The translations under genes and the position numbers were made by a program. The notes beneath the pieces were generated by a model, which was not told the DNA's origin, searched no databases, and saw only the letters and a list, made by a program, of their open reading frames with translations. Shown here piece by piece: positions 35,726 through 44,915 of a stretch of DNA of 64,000 nucleotides. The stretch's first letter is position 1, and every line of letters starts with the position of its first letter. Source of the stretch: Stygiobacter sp043807765 (lineage in GTDB: Bacteria; Bacteroidota; Ignavibacteria; Ignavibacteriales; Melioribacteraceae); contig JAZDFQ010000073.1 of NCBI GenBank assembly GCA_043807765.1, positions 116,354-180,353 of the forward strand, read 5' to 3'.

Positions 35726-36792
35726 CAGATCAGCTCGGATCTCTTATTCATTTTTAGATATTCAACAATTTGCCTTACTTCTTGTGCATTATCTCTGTTG
35801 CAAATCAAAAGAGCCTCATTTGTATCAATAACTATTAGGTTCTCTACACCTATAGTAGCTACAAATTTCTTTGGAGAAAACACATAGGAGTTAAAAGTCT
35901 TCTCAGTATAAACGTCTCCGACCAAAGCGTTACCCTCTTCATCTTTTTCTGCAACTTCGTAAACTGCTTCCCAACTGCCGACATCGTTCCAATAGAAATC
36001 AGCTTTGGTTAAGTAAACATTACTTGCCTTTTCCATAACACCATAGTCTATCGAAATGCTTTTTAACTGTCCGTAAACATTAACGAGCTGCTTATCAAAC
36101 TCTGGTGTACCTATCGCACTTTCGATTTCAACTAAGCCTTCATGAAGGTCGGGTAAAAAGGTTTTTATTTCTTCTAGAATTGTATCAACCCGCCAAACAA
36201 ATATTCCGGCATTCCAAAGAAAATCTCCCGACTCTATAAAACGTTTAGCAGTAGCTAAGTTTGGTTTTTCTGCAAAGGTTAAAACTTTGTAAATGTTATT
36301 TGAAATTTCCTTCTCATCAAATTGAATATATCCGTAGCCGGTTTCCGGTCTGGTAGGTGTAATACCAATGGTTACAAGTCCTTTCGAATCATAAGCAAAA
36401 TCAGCTGCATTCTTTAAACATTTTCTAAACTCTTCATCATCCTTTATTAAATGATCCGAAGGAAGAGTTACAATTACAGCCTCTTGATTTTTAGCTTTCA
36501 CAAGAATTGAAGCTAAACCAATACAAGCAGCTGTATTTTTACCAAATGGTTCATCTACTATGTTCTCTGCCGGTAGTTGCGGAAGTTGATCTTTTACTCT
36601 CGCTTTTTGGATTTTATTTGTAATAACAAAAATGTTTTTTGGTTCTACAAGTCCATCCAATCTCTTAACTGTATCCTGAATCATCGTATTATCGCCGAAG
36701 ATGCGGATTAATTGTTTAGGTTTGCGTTCTTTGCTTCTTGGCCAGAAACGTGAACCTACACCACCCGCCATTATCACAGCATATAGTTCCAT
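35725..36792 (-). CDS. manC: Mannose-1-phosphate guanylyltransferase
   Basis: 355 aa nucleotidyltransferase making GDP-mannose from GTP and mannose-1-phosphate. It opens IMAGGVGSRFWPRSKERKPKQ, the pyrophosphorylase signature, with FGKNTAACIGLAS, TLPSDHLI, GYGYIQ, FAEKP and FLWNAGIFVWR further on. It lacks the C-terminal phosphomannose isomerase half of the long ManC form, so it is the short, monofunctional type. GDP-mannose would feed surface glycans. Followed by the RpiB-like gene. Confidence 0.92.
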   Translation of the reverse strand: MELYAVIMAGGVGSRFWPRSKERKPKQLIRIFGDNTMIQDTVKRLDGLVEPKNIFVITNKIQKARVKDQLPQLPAENIVDEPFGKNTAACIGLASILVKAKNQEAVIVTLPSDHLIKDDEEFRKCLKNAADFAYDSKGLVTIGITPTRPETGYGYIQFDEKEISNNIYKVLTFAEKPNLATAKRFIESGDFLWNAGIFVWRVDTILEEIKTFLPDLHEGLVEIESAIGTPEFDKQLVNVYGQLKSISIDYGVMEKASNVYLTKADFYWNDVGSWEAVYEVAEKDEEGNALVGDVYTEKTFNSYVFSPKKFVATIGVENLIVIDTNEALLICNRDNAQEVRQIVEYLKMNKRSELI

Positions 36793-37665
36793 TTAATTTC
36801 CTTTGTTTTTGGGAGATATGGATTTACCAAATCCTTCCGCTTTTGTTAAATAACTGGTAATGTCAACTTCTTTCCCCCGCACAACTGCAACTATAACAAT
36901 CAAACAAGCGCGCAGAGATTCAACAACGTTTATACTTGGAGCAATTTTCTTTTGATGGATAAGATCCAATCCTCTTGATAGTATGGAGTGCATGTTAGAT
37001 AAAACTTCAAAACCAATTTTTTGAGAAATGCCAGCATTCTCTTTCATTACTTTGATGTAAGAATGAATTTCTCCATCGGTGTAATCAAATTTTAGAATTC
37101 GGTTTAAGAAAGAGTCCAATTCTTTAACCGGCTTTAAAATCTTCTCTTCATAATTTTCAAAATTGAATGGAGATTCCCTATCAAGCTCATCAAGTATTAT
37201 TGCTTCTTTCAATTCATCTGCTGTTGATCTCTTTGGTATTTCTATAGAGTAGTCAAAAGTTGCTGTTGTTCCTTTTATTGGAATACTCGTAAGATCAACT
37301 TTAATTGGAACCTCTTCCTTTTCTTGAAAAAGTGCCTTAGTTGATTGTGGAGTAAGAACATCTAATACTGTACTTAGGTCTTTTACCAAACTATAGCTTT
37401 GTTCCTTAAACCGTTCGCTAAGCTTATTGAAATCAACTTTCCCGCTTTCAATGTAAGTTAAGATTTCACCCAGCTTAATACCCAATTTAGAAAGCGGAGT
37501 AATTTTCTTGAAGTTTTTTAATTCTTCAGAAATATTTTCAGCAATGGATAGGCGCTCTTTAAGAATAGCAACTGTCTCTATCTTCTCAGAGCTTAGGCGC
37601 AAGTTGTTGGCAGCACCAACTAGGCTTTGAATTATGTATTGTTTGGTTAGATCCAAATGCGGCAA
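36793..37665 (-). CDS. Hypothetical protein, mostly helical
   Basis: 290 aa, no recognised family and no signal peptide. Highly charged, predicted mostly alpha-helical (e.g. KIETVAILKERLSIAENISE near 22-41 and KIAPSINVVESLRACLIVIV near 245-264). The predicted start is TTG with only a weak ribosome site, so the N-terminus is uncertain. It ends directly at the manC start (0-base gap), which implies co-translation and perhaps a role in surface glycan or nucleotide-sugar supply; this is only context. Confidence 0.6.
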   Translation of the reverse strand: MPHLDLTKQYIIQSLVGAANNLRLSSEKIETVAILKERLSIAENISEELKNFKKITPLSKLGIKLGEILTYIESGKVDFNKLSERFKEQSYSLVKDLSTVLDVLTPQSTKALFQEKEEVPIKVDLTSIPIKGTTATFDYSIEIPKRSTADELKEAIILDELDRESPFNFENYEEKILKPVKELDSFLNRILKFDYTDGEIHSYIKVMKENAGISQKIGFEVLSNMHSILSRGLDLIHQKKIAPSINVVESLRACLIVIVAVVRGKEVDITSYLTKAEGFGKSISPKNKGN

Positions 37666-37819
37666 CAGTTTCTTATTTGAAATTGATAAAACTTACTATT
37701 GAAATGTAACGAATTTTGCTCATTTATTAGACACGGTCTTGTCATAAGCAAATGTGAGTTTCCTTTAAAATGCGACTCAAATAGCAACTTCGAAATAGCA
37801 GTTACCGTTGAGGCGCTTG

Positions 37820-38659
37820 TTATACAAAATCTATTTGTTTGTATTTTAATTTATATGCATTCTCATCTAATAATGCACGCGTTAATTTTATATGCCTATA
37901 ACCATCTCTGTTCAATAAGTTTATAATATCTTTTTCGAATTGGGGTATTGAATTGAAACCAATATCTATTTGCACTATACTATTTGGAATGATTTTATAA
38001 AAGAATAGATCATTTTTTGCATAACAATATTTAGCAGACATAATTAATCGATACTCCTCCTCATAATGCCATGCTTCAGATTTTGTAATTAAAAAGGAAG
38101 TAATTTGGTCTAGAAATGCCTCTGATTCTGTTTGAATATTCGCGTCAAAAGGAACTCTTGAAGTGGAATAAATAACCTCCTTGAAATTTATTTCACCAAT
38201 CTCGAACTTCTTGGTATCGAAATGAATTCTCATTCCTTTGTGTTTATTTGTGTAATGAGACCACATTAATAACTGATTGAACTCGTTTGATTTATCAGAT
38301 GAAAAACTAATAATTCTAATGGCTTGATCAGCATATTGCTTCATCTCTTGAATCGTATTCCAAATCATTCCATTATTTATCCTATCTTCAAATACTTTGA
38401 TATATTTTTCTTTATTCTTCAAATCTTGTTTCAATTGCTTCTTATTTTTAATCATGCCGGCTATTTTTAAGGTATTATAAACCTTTTCAATATTAGCTTT
38501 TGAAAACAATTGCTGTTTCATTCTTGATCGTGTCCAAACGGTGTTATCTCGTGGCATAAGTTCGAACGGATCGTTGAATTCACTTGGAATACTAACTTTC
38601 AATTCAGAATTTTCAATTGAATTTTTACCATTCTCATCTATATATTTATGTAGAATCAT
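37820..38659 (-). CDS. DUF2971 domain protein
   Basis: 279 aa. Matches the DUF2971 pattern: MILHKYIDENGKNSIENSEL, then the SIPSEFNDPFELMPRD box near 25-40, and the central LLMWSHYTNKHKGMRIHFD with conserved W-S-H-Y. The end has WHYEEEYRLIM. Function unproven; such genes are scattered and often in variable regions. It follows the MFS gene by 16 bases. No signal peptide. Confidence 0.85.
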   Translation of the reverse strand: MILHKYIDENGKNSIENSELKVSIPSEFNDPFELMPRDNTVWTRSRMKQQLFSKANIEKVYNTLKIAGMIKNKKQLKQDLKNKEKYIKVFEDRINNGMIWNTIQEMKQYADQAIRIISFSSDKSNEFNQLLMWSHYTNKHKGMRIHFDTKKFEIGEINFKEVIYSTSRVPFDANIQTESEAFLDQITSFLITKSEAWHYEEEYRLIMSAKYCYAKNDLFFYKIIPNSIVQIDIGFNSIPQFEKDIINLLNRDGYRHIKLTRALLDENAYKLKYKQIDFV

Positions 38660-38675
38660 TTTGTAGAACCAACAT

Positions 38676-40112
38676 TTATCCTTCGTGTTTTGTTTTAAAC
38701 CCTTTCATCATCCATCCTCTAGCTAGGAATAATGCAACCGGACTAATTACAGCTATAAAGCCATATATCAACCACATGTACTGTGTGTTCATCATCTCTC
38801 TTGGAGTATTATCGGGACAGTAATTCATCAAAAACCATCCTGAGTAAATACTGGTAACAATTTTTGTAAGGAACCATGGAAACTGACCAATTCCCATATA
38901 TATGCCAGTCATGTTTTTAGGAGCAATTTCTGCGACCCATTGCAAGAACCTAGGCTGCCACATCGCCTCTCCAATTGTCATAAGAACTAAATAAAGCATC
39001 AAATTTGTGAAAGTTGGTCCAAGTGCCAAGATGAATGTTGGAACAGCCATAACAAATGTTCCAATTATCATCATCCAATAAGTATTCTTCTTTATTGTTA
39101 ATGCCGCCACAATTGGTGTTAGAATAAAAATTAATATTGGATTTAGATTAACAAAAAATTCAAAATTGGATTGAACGAATCCATCAAACGCTCTGCTTGT
39201 GTAAAGAGGAAGTGTCAGCCAGTTATGAGCAAATAAGGTTTGTACCGGTATCAAAGCAAAGATGAAGAAGAGAAAGCGTAAATCCTTTAACGGAAAGTTC
39301 TTAAGGTAAAAGCTAAGTTTTTCTTTTGCGGTCATTTTTGATAATTCATCTTCAGATTCGACAGAAGTAGTTTTCTCTGCATTTGCTTCCTCAATGGCTT
39401 TGTCAACAGCCTTTTTGGACATTATAAAATAAACTACAAACCAACCCACAACTGTTAAAGCAACAAATACCCAGAATACTCCAATAATTCCAAAAGATTT
39501 TCTAACTGGAGGCGAAATGATCCCGGGAAGAAAACCACCAAGATTCATGAGTGCATAAAGCATGGCATATCCCATTGCAGCAGTCTTCTCAGTTGTGAAT
39601 TTCTTAACGGCCGCATATGCAGCGGGCTGATAAATTCCATAACCTAGTACTACTCCCAGAAGACCAATCATAGCAAAAATATGAGCACTGTTCCAAAGCC
39701 CGGGCGCTCCTAAGCTAGGCGCTAATGTTAAAAGAACTCTACCAAAAAACATAAAAGACAAGGAATACAGTAATGCTTTTCTGGCACCGACAATATCAAC
39801 AGTAGCTCCTAAAAAAAGCATACTTAATGTGATACCGGCAGTCAAAAATCCGACCATGTTTCCGGCTTTCATATCATCAAGCTGAGTGTACTCATTAAAA
39901 TAAATCGCCAATAAGCCTACAACACCAAAGTATGTTAATCCTTCAAGTACGTAGGAAAGGTTTAATCCAAATAGTGCTCGCGAAGTGTGCATTAAATCCT
40001 TAAAAGGCTGGGTAATTTCTATCCATGTGTTTTTTATTAAATCCTTAAAAGGCAGAATAACATCTATCCATATTTTTTTTAAGAGATTGTTTTCGTTGTT
40101 CGTTCCAGACAT
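38676..40112 (-). CDS. MFS transporter
   Basis: 478 aa with about 12 transmembrane helices and the Major Facilitator fold; GYGIYQPAAYAAVKKFTTEKT near 155-175 and MGYAMLYALMNLGGFLPGI resemble peptide-transporter-like (POT-related) MFS proteins. Substrate unknown. The first 45 residues contain a 15-residue duplication (WIDVILPFKDLIKNT and WIEITQPFKDLMHTS) encoded by a 45-base tandem repeat at 39991-40080, probably a cytoplasmic amphipathic helix. Followed by the DUF2971 gene. Confidence 0.85.
   Translation of the reverse strand: MSGTNNENNLLKKIWIDVILPFKDLIKNTWIEITQPFKDLMHTSRALFGLNLSYVLEGLTYFGVVGLLAIYFNEYTQLDDMKAGNMVGFLTAGITLSMLFLGATVDIVGARKALLYSLSFMFFGRVLLTLAPSLGAPGLWNSAHIFAMIGLLGVVLGYGIYQPAAYAAVKKFTTEKTAAMGYAMLYALMNLGGFLPGIISPPVRKSFGIIGVFWVFVALTVVGWFVVYFIMSKKAVDKAIEEANAEKTTSVESEDELSKMTAKEKLSFYLKNFPLKDLRFLFFIFALIPVQTLFAHNWLTLPLYTSRAFDGFVQSNFEFFVNLNPILIFILTPIVAALTIKKNTYWMMIIGTFVMAVPTFILALGPTFTNLMLYLVLMTIGEAMWQPRFLQWVAEIAPKNMTGIYMGIGQFPWFLTKIVTSIYSGWFLMNYCPDNTPREMMNTQYMWLIYGFIAVISPVALFLARGWMMKGFKTKHEG
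39991..40080 (-). repeat. Two-copy 45-base tandem repeat inside the MFS gene
   Basis: Units at 39991-40035 and 40036-40080 share ATTAAATCCTTAAAAGG at their left ends and CTATCCAT further right. The repeat keeps frame and duplicates a 15-residue motif at the N-terminus of the transporter. Confidence 0.75.
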
Positions 40113-40134
40113 ATTCTCCTCGGAATTAAGTAAG

Positions 40135-41160
40135 TTATTTGATTATGTTAACTTCAGGTGTTAATTCAATATTGAATTTAGCTTTTACAGCTGATTGTAT
40201 TTGAGATGCATACTCCATGATTTCAGTACCGGTAGCGTTGCCGTGGTTCACAATTACTAAAGCTTGTCTTGAGAAACAGCTTACGTCCCCAATTCTTTTT
40301 CCTTTAAAACCGCATTCTTCAATCAACCAGCCGGCAGCTACTTTGTAAGTTCCAATTGTCGTAGAGAATGATATTATTTTAGGAAATTCGTCTTTAAGTT
40401 CGCTTAGCTGTCGTTTGGATATTTCCGGATTCTTGAAAAAGCTACCCGCATTACCCAACACTTTTATATCCGGTAGTTTTTCATTTCTAATTCGTTTAAT
40501 ATACTCGGCAACTTTCTCTATGGAAATATTCTCTTCTGATTTATGACCAAATTTTTCCTTTAACGCTCTGTAATTCAAATGATATTTTTTCTTTTTAGAT
40601 AATCTGAGTAAGACACTTTTTATCAAGAATCTTCCTTTTAGTGTTGTTTTGAAAATGCTTGAGCGATAGTCGAACTCACAATCATCATTAGTAAGTGTCT
40701 TTGTTTCTTTTGTGATTAATTCGATTCCAGTCACGCTAACAAGGACATCTTTTATTTCCGATCCGTATGCTCCAATGTTCTGGATTGGGGCGGCTCCAAT
40801 CGTACCGGGAATTAATGCCATATTCTCAATACCGTAATATTTTCTAGATACTGCATAAGAAACAACATCATCCCAGAGTTCGCCAGCTTCGCATAGCAGT
40901 TCAATAAAATCTGATGTTTCAGAAACTATCTTTATTCCTTTAGTAGCCAACCGAACAACTAATCCGGGAAAATCGTTTAAGAACAAAACGTTACTTCCAC
41001 CACCTAGAAATAATTTCGGCTCGTTTGACGCATCGAGTAAGTTAATAAGTTCTGAGTAGTCGTCATCCTTGCTGACTGTAATTAATAGCTTTGCTTTCAC
41101 ATCTAGATTAAAAGTATTATAGTTTATTAAGGAACAGTTCTCAACAACACTTAAGCTCAT
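40135..41160 (-). CDS. murB: UDP-N-acetylenolpyruvoylglucosamine reductase
   Basis: 341 aa FAD enzyme of peptidoglycan precursor synthesis, giving UDP-MurNAc with NADPH. FAD-binding LFLGGGSNVLF at about 50-60, IPGTIGAAPIQNIGAYG, the YRSSIFK loop, GNAGSFFKNPE containing the catalytic serine, and AGWLIEECGFKG. The length and the extra loop fit the E. coli-type (type I) enzyme. Next to comEC with a 4-base gap. Confidence 0.95.
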   Translation of the reverse strand: MSLSVVENCSLINYNTFNLDVKAKLLITVSKDDDYSELINLLDASNEPKLFLGGGSNVLFLNDFPGLVVRLATKGIKIVSETSDFIELLCEAGELWDDVVSYAVSRKYYGIENMALIPGTIGAAPIQNIGAYGSEIKDVLVSVTGIELITKETKTLTNDDCEFDYRSSIFKTTLKGRFLIKSVLLRLSKKKKYHLNYRALKEKFGHKSEENISIEKVAEYIKRIRNEKLPDIKVLGNAGSFFKNPEISKRQLSELKDEFPKIISFSTTIGTYKVAAGWLIEECGFKGKRIGDVSCFSRQALVIVNHGNATGTEIMEYASQIQSAVKAKFNIELTPEVNIIK

Positions 41161-41164
41161 ATAC

Positions 41165-43552
41165 TTAATTTCTCCAATTCACTTCATTTACTTGATATCC
41201 ATCAAAAACCATAAGATTTGCTCCGGCACTATCGGTTCTAAGAATTTTTACGTTTAATTGCCTAAGCCTAGCTAGAATTTCTTTTGACGGATGTCTGAAT
41301 TTATTTTTTACTCCCGCACTAATTAAAGCGTAACGAGGGGCTACACCCTCAAGAAATTTCATTGAGGAACTTGTTCTACTTCCATGATGAGCTATTTTTA
41401 GCACATCGCTTTGTAGAAAGCGTCCGTATTTGCTGATATAGTTCTTTTCAACTTTCACACCAGCATCTACCGTAAACAAAATGGAATTATTTCCATATAC
41501 AATTTTCATAACTCCGCTTGCATCGTTTGAAGTTTCAGATGAGATAGTTCCATCCGAATTGTTAAGCAAATATACTTTTGAATTACCAATCTTAATAGTA
41601 CGTTGAGAATAATAATTCACTGGGATGCGGTTTCTGAGTAAGATTTTCTCAAAGTTCAGATCGTTTGATTTTGCTGAATCTAATTTCGGTTTATAAATCC
41701 GCTCAATTCTCCCCTCTTTAATTAGGCTTAATGAGCCCATATAATGGTCGGAATCTATATGTGAGATAAATAAATAGTCGATTTTCTTAATACCCAGCTT
41801 ATCCAATAACGGGATGATTACGCGTTTTCCATTATCAAATTTCTTTGTTGCCTCACCGGCATCTACCAAAGCAATTTGCCCATTTGGAAATTTAATTAAA
41901 AAAGAATCCCCTTGACCAACATCTATTGCGAGAACAGAGAGCTTATTGTTAGGCAGTAATTCAGAGTTATCGAATGATATTGCGACTATAAAAACTGCTA
42001 ATGAAAGTGTAACGAAAAGTAACTTAGTAATGAACCTTTTGAATCTAGTCCATAGCGAGAATATCAATCCAAAGGTTAGATAAAAAATGATGCTGTCATA
42101 GAGAGAAAACTGAGTAATATTAATAAATGAATAGCTGGGATTACCGAATACTTGCACTAAATAAAGTATCAAATAGGTTAATAATTCATTGCAAGCAGCA
42201 AAAACTTCCGCAAGCAAAAATGAGAATGTTGAGAATAAAATCGCTACTATCCCGAGCCCTACAATTACACCAGATATCGGTATAACAAATAAATTTGCCA
42301 ACAAAGACGTAACTGATATTCTACCAAAATAAACCAACGTAAATGGTAAGGTTCCAATTTGTGCTATTAATGTAGAGCCGAAAAAGAGCAGTAAATAGTT
42401 TGCAACTTTGCTCTTGAAATTTTGTGCCTTAATAAACTTACTTAAGACCGGGTAAAGAATAATAAGTGATAATATTGCGGAGAACGACAGTTGAAAACTG
42501 GGATTGAATAATTCTTTTGGATCAAGAAGAAGAATTATTAAGGCTGCAAGTGAGAGAGTGTTATAACTATTCGATTCACGGCCCATGAATGGAGTAACCA
42601 AAATGACACTTGCCATAACTGTAGATCTAAACACGGGGGCTTCCGAACCGGTAATTATCATGTAGATTATCAAACCGACTACAGTTAAGGATACCCGCCA
42701 ATAAAGGTTAAACCGGTTAAAAAGAAATAAAAAGATTATAACAATGTAGCCAACGTGCAGTCCGGAAACCGAGAGTACATGAACAACACCGGCATTCATA
42801 AAATCGCTATTGGTTTGATAATCAATTCCGCTTCTGTCTGCTAGTATCAGCCCGCGAAGCATTCCTTGGGTTGTTTCATTATGTACTAGTGTAATCCGTT
42901 CGTCAATGTATCTTCTGATTTCGCATATAGAATTCTTGACTAGACTGTAATCAGTGTTTTTAACCTCTAGCGACTCAATACTATAAGCCGTAGCTAATGC
43001 TGTTACTCCTCTATCGTTAAGGTATTTTTCATAATCAAACTCGAATGGGTTTCGCTCGTTTCTTGGTCGGCTAATCATACAATCATAAACCACTCTGTTC
43101 CCGATTTTAATTACGTCATACACTTTCTTAATTAAATTATCCTCATCATACAGATTACAAAGAAAAGTTGTAGTGTAAGAGTATTTCTTATTACCGATAA
43201 GAATTGAATCTGGGGAGAGATTAAAAGTAAGTCTCTTTTCTTTTATAAGATCAATTTTGGTGACTTTTCCATATACTCTAACATTTTTAATCTTAGGATC
43301 GAGAAAAGGGTATTTATTAATATTGCTAATAGAGTTTGAATACCAAATGCTTCCAAAAGCTATAATAGAAAAGGAAACAAATACCGAAGGTAATAAGACA
43401 TTTTTGTTGTAACGATATAATCCAACTGTACCAACCATCAATATTATGACTAACGAAGCTCCTAACACTACCCCATTAATCGCTAGGTAGTATTCTAATA
43501 TGATTCCGCAAATAAACAGTAATGTAAACTTTATGAGCGGATAATCGTTCAC
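41165..43552 (-). CDS. comEC: ComEC/Rec2 family DNA-uptake channel
   Basis: 795 aa: N-terminal hydrophobic helices and DUF4131 region (1-200), competence membrane domain (about 215-510, VLSVSGLHVGYIVI), and a C-terminal metallo-beta-lactamase-like domain (about 535-795) with AIDVGQGDSFLI, FISHIDSDHYMGS and IAHHGSRTSSS. ComEC carries single-stranded DNA across the inner membrane in natural transformation. All three regions look intact, suggesting competence potential if pilus genes exist elsewhere. The ATG overlaps the end of the preceding gene by one base. Confidence 0.93.
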   Translation of the reverse strand: MNDYPLIKFTLLFICGIILEYYLAINGVVLGASLVIILMVGTVGLYRYNKNVLLPSVFVSFSIIAFGSIWYSNSISNINKYPFLDPKIKNVRVYGKVTKIDLIKEKRLTFNLSPDSILIGNKKYSYTTTFLCNLYDEDNLIKKVYDVIKIGNRVVYDCMISRPRNERNPFEFDYEKYLNDRGVTALATAYSIESLEVKNTDYSLVKNSICEIRRYIDERITLVHNETTQGMLRGLILADRSGIDYQTNSDFMNAGVVHVLSVSGLHVGYIVIIFLFLFNRFNLYWRVSLTVVGLIIYMIITGSEAPVFRSTVMASVILVTPFMGRESNSYNTLSLAALIILLLDPKELFNPSFQLSFSAILSLIILYPVLSKFIKAQNFKSKVANYLLLFFGSTLIAQIGTLPFTLVYFGRISVTSLLANLFVIPISGVIVGLGIVAILFSTFSFLLAEVFAACNELLTYLILYLVQVFGNPSYSFINITQFSLYDSIIFYLTFGLIFSLWTRFKRFITKLLFVTLSLAVFIVAISFDNSELLPNNKLSVLAIDVGQGDSFLIKFPNGQIALVDAGEATKKFDNGKRVIIPLLDKLGIKKIDYLFISHIDSDHYMGSLSLIKEGRIERIYKPKLDSAKSNDLNFEKILLRNRIPVNYYSQRTIKIGNSKVYLLNNSDGTISSETSNDASGVMKIVYGNNSILFTVDAGVKVEKNYISKYGRFLQSDVLKIAHHGSRTSSSMKFLEGVAPRYALISAGVKNKFRHPSKEILARLRQLNVKILRTDSAGANLMVFDGYQVNEVNWRN

Positions 43553-44451
43553 TAGTAGTTCTCCAAAATCGCTTCCTTAATATCTACCAAAGATTTTATT
43601 TTTTGAGAATACTCTTTCGCATTTACACCGGCAGCTAAACCAAGAGCCGGATTTTTTGTATGCATTTTTATTGACAAATCTTCATAGTTGCCGTGATCTG
43701 AACATACTAAAAGTGAAACCGATTTTGGAAGATGCATAATCAGATTCAATAAAAACTCATCCAACACTTTAGAGAAATACTCAAGCATCTCGCTATTGCG
43801 GCCATGCCCCAGATGATCCGTATGAAATATTTCGAACAGAGTGAAGTGATTCTTGCTAGCTAGCCTCAACAACCGACTTGCAGCAGTTCTTGGTTGGATT
43901 ATCGGAAGTTTGTAGCCTAGCCGCTTTGTTAAACGCTCATTATCAATTTCTGCGCTTAGAGCATTGCCTCTGTGTAAATCAGTAATATTATTTAGTCTTA
44001 CACCGCTTAGCAGACAGCTTAGTGTTGTAACGCTTAATCTCCTTCTGCCGGAATTAACATAATCGAAAAACACTTTTGGATATGCATTCGCAAAGTGAAC
44101 ACTTTTCTTAAGTTTCTTAAATTCTTTGAATATGTTTTTCTCTTCAATAACCGGGACCAAAGTTGAATAAGGATAGGGTCCAAAATGCTTACCAATAAGT
44201 TCTGGTGCGTTTACACCGCAGAATATTGAAGTCTGCCCGGTTCCACTTAGGGGAATTCCTTCCACACCCAAAAGAGCATCTACCGGGAAAACAAATGCAT
44301 CCTTTCCTTCTAGAAATTGATTCCCAAGATGTGGAATTGTTCCGAAGATATTTCGAAATGTTTTGAAATCATACTTAAAGAATGGATTGCTTTCTGTATC
44401 GGGTTTACCAATTCCTATTCCATCAATAAAAACTACTAATGTTGATTTCAT
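43552..44451 (-). CDS. Alkaline-phosphatase-superfamily metalloenzyme-like protein
   Basis: 299 aa. Metal-site motifs in the order of the phosphoglycerate mutase/alkaline phosphatase fold: VVFIDGIGIGKPD at the start, SGTGQTSIFCG with a Thr/Ser nucleophile position near 70-80, FEIFHTDHLGHGRN near 205-218, and VCSDHGNYEDLS plus MHTKNPALG at the end. Related to the metalloenzyme domain of cofactor-independent phosphoglycerate mutase and phosphopentomutase, but shorter. Substrate unknown. No signal peptide. Located between dtd and comEC. Confidence 0.75.
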   Translation of the reverse strand: MKSTLVVFIDGIGIGKPDTESNPFFKYDFKTFRNIFGTIPHLGNQFLEGKDAFVFPVDALLGVEGIPLSGTGQTSIFCGVNAPELIGKHFGPYPYSTLVPVIEEKNIFKEFKKLKKSVHFANAYPKVFFDYVNSGRRRLSVTTLSCLLSGVRLNNITDLHRGNALSAEIDNERLTKRLGYKLPIIQPRTAASRLLRLASKNHFTLFEIFHTDHLGHGRNSEMLEYFSKVLDEFLLNLIMHLPKSVSLLVCSDHGNYEDLSIKMHTKNPALGLAAGVNAKEYSQKIKSLVDIKEAILENY

Positions 44452-44459
44452 CGTTCCTT

Positions 44460-44915
44460 TTATTTCTGCTTTGATTTAACGGTAACAGTAACCGGACCAT
44501 CATTATGAATTTCAACCTTCATCATCGAACCGAATATGCCGCATTTGACTTTTTCCTCGCCGATGTTTTCCTTAAATCGTTTTACAAATAAATTGTAAAG
44601 AGGAATTGCAGTTTCTGGTCGTGCAGCTTCAATGAAACTTGGTCTATTTCCTTTTTGCGTATCTCCGTAGAGAGTGAATTGAGAGATAATTAATACTTCT
44701 CCCTTAATATCTAATAATGATAAATTCATCTTGTCATTATCATCCTCAAATATTCGCAAGTTGGAACATTTATCGGCAACATATATTGCATCTTCTTCAG
44801 TATCGCTGGTTTTTATTCCCAGAAGGATAACCATTCCTTTATTTATAGAAGCGAAATATTTTTCTTCAGCAATCTCAACGCTCCCATATGTTACTCTCTG
44901 AACAAGTGCTCTCAT
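44460..44915 (-). CDS. dtd: D-aminoacyl-tRNA deacylase
   Basis: 151 aa, full length. It hydrolyses D-aminoacyl- and glycyl-tRNA(Ala) mischarges. Opens MRALVQRVTYGSVEI; the SQFTLYGDTQKGNRPSF motif (about 78-94) and the cross-subunit NDGPVTV motif (about 138-144; usual form is NxGPVT) are both present. Its ATG overlaps the prmC stop region. Confidence 0.95.
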   Translation of the reverse strand: MRALVQRVTYGSVEIAEEKYFASINKGMVILLGIKTSDTEEDAIYVADKCSNLRIFEDDNDKMNLSLLDIKGEVLIISQFTLYGDTQKGNRPSFIEAARPETAIPLYNLFVKRFKENIGEEKVKCGIFGSMMKVEIHNDGPVTVTVKSKQK

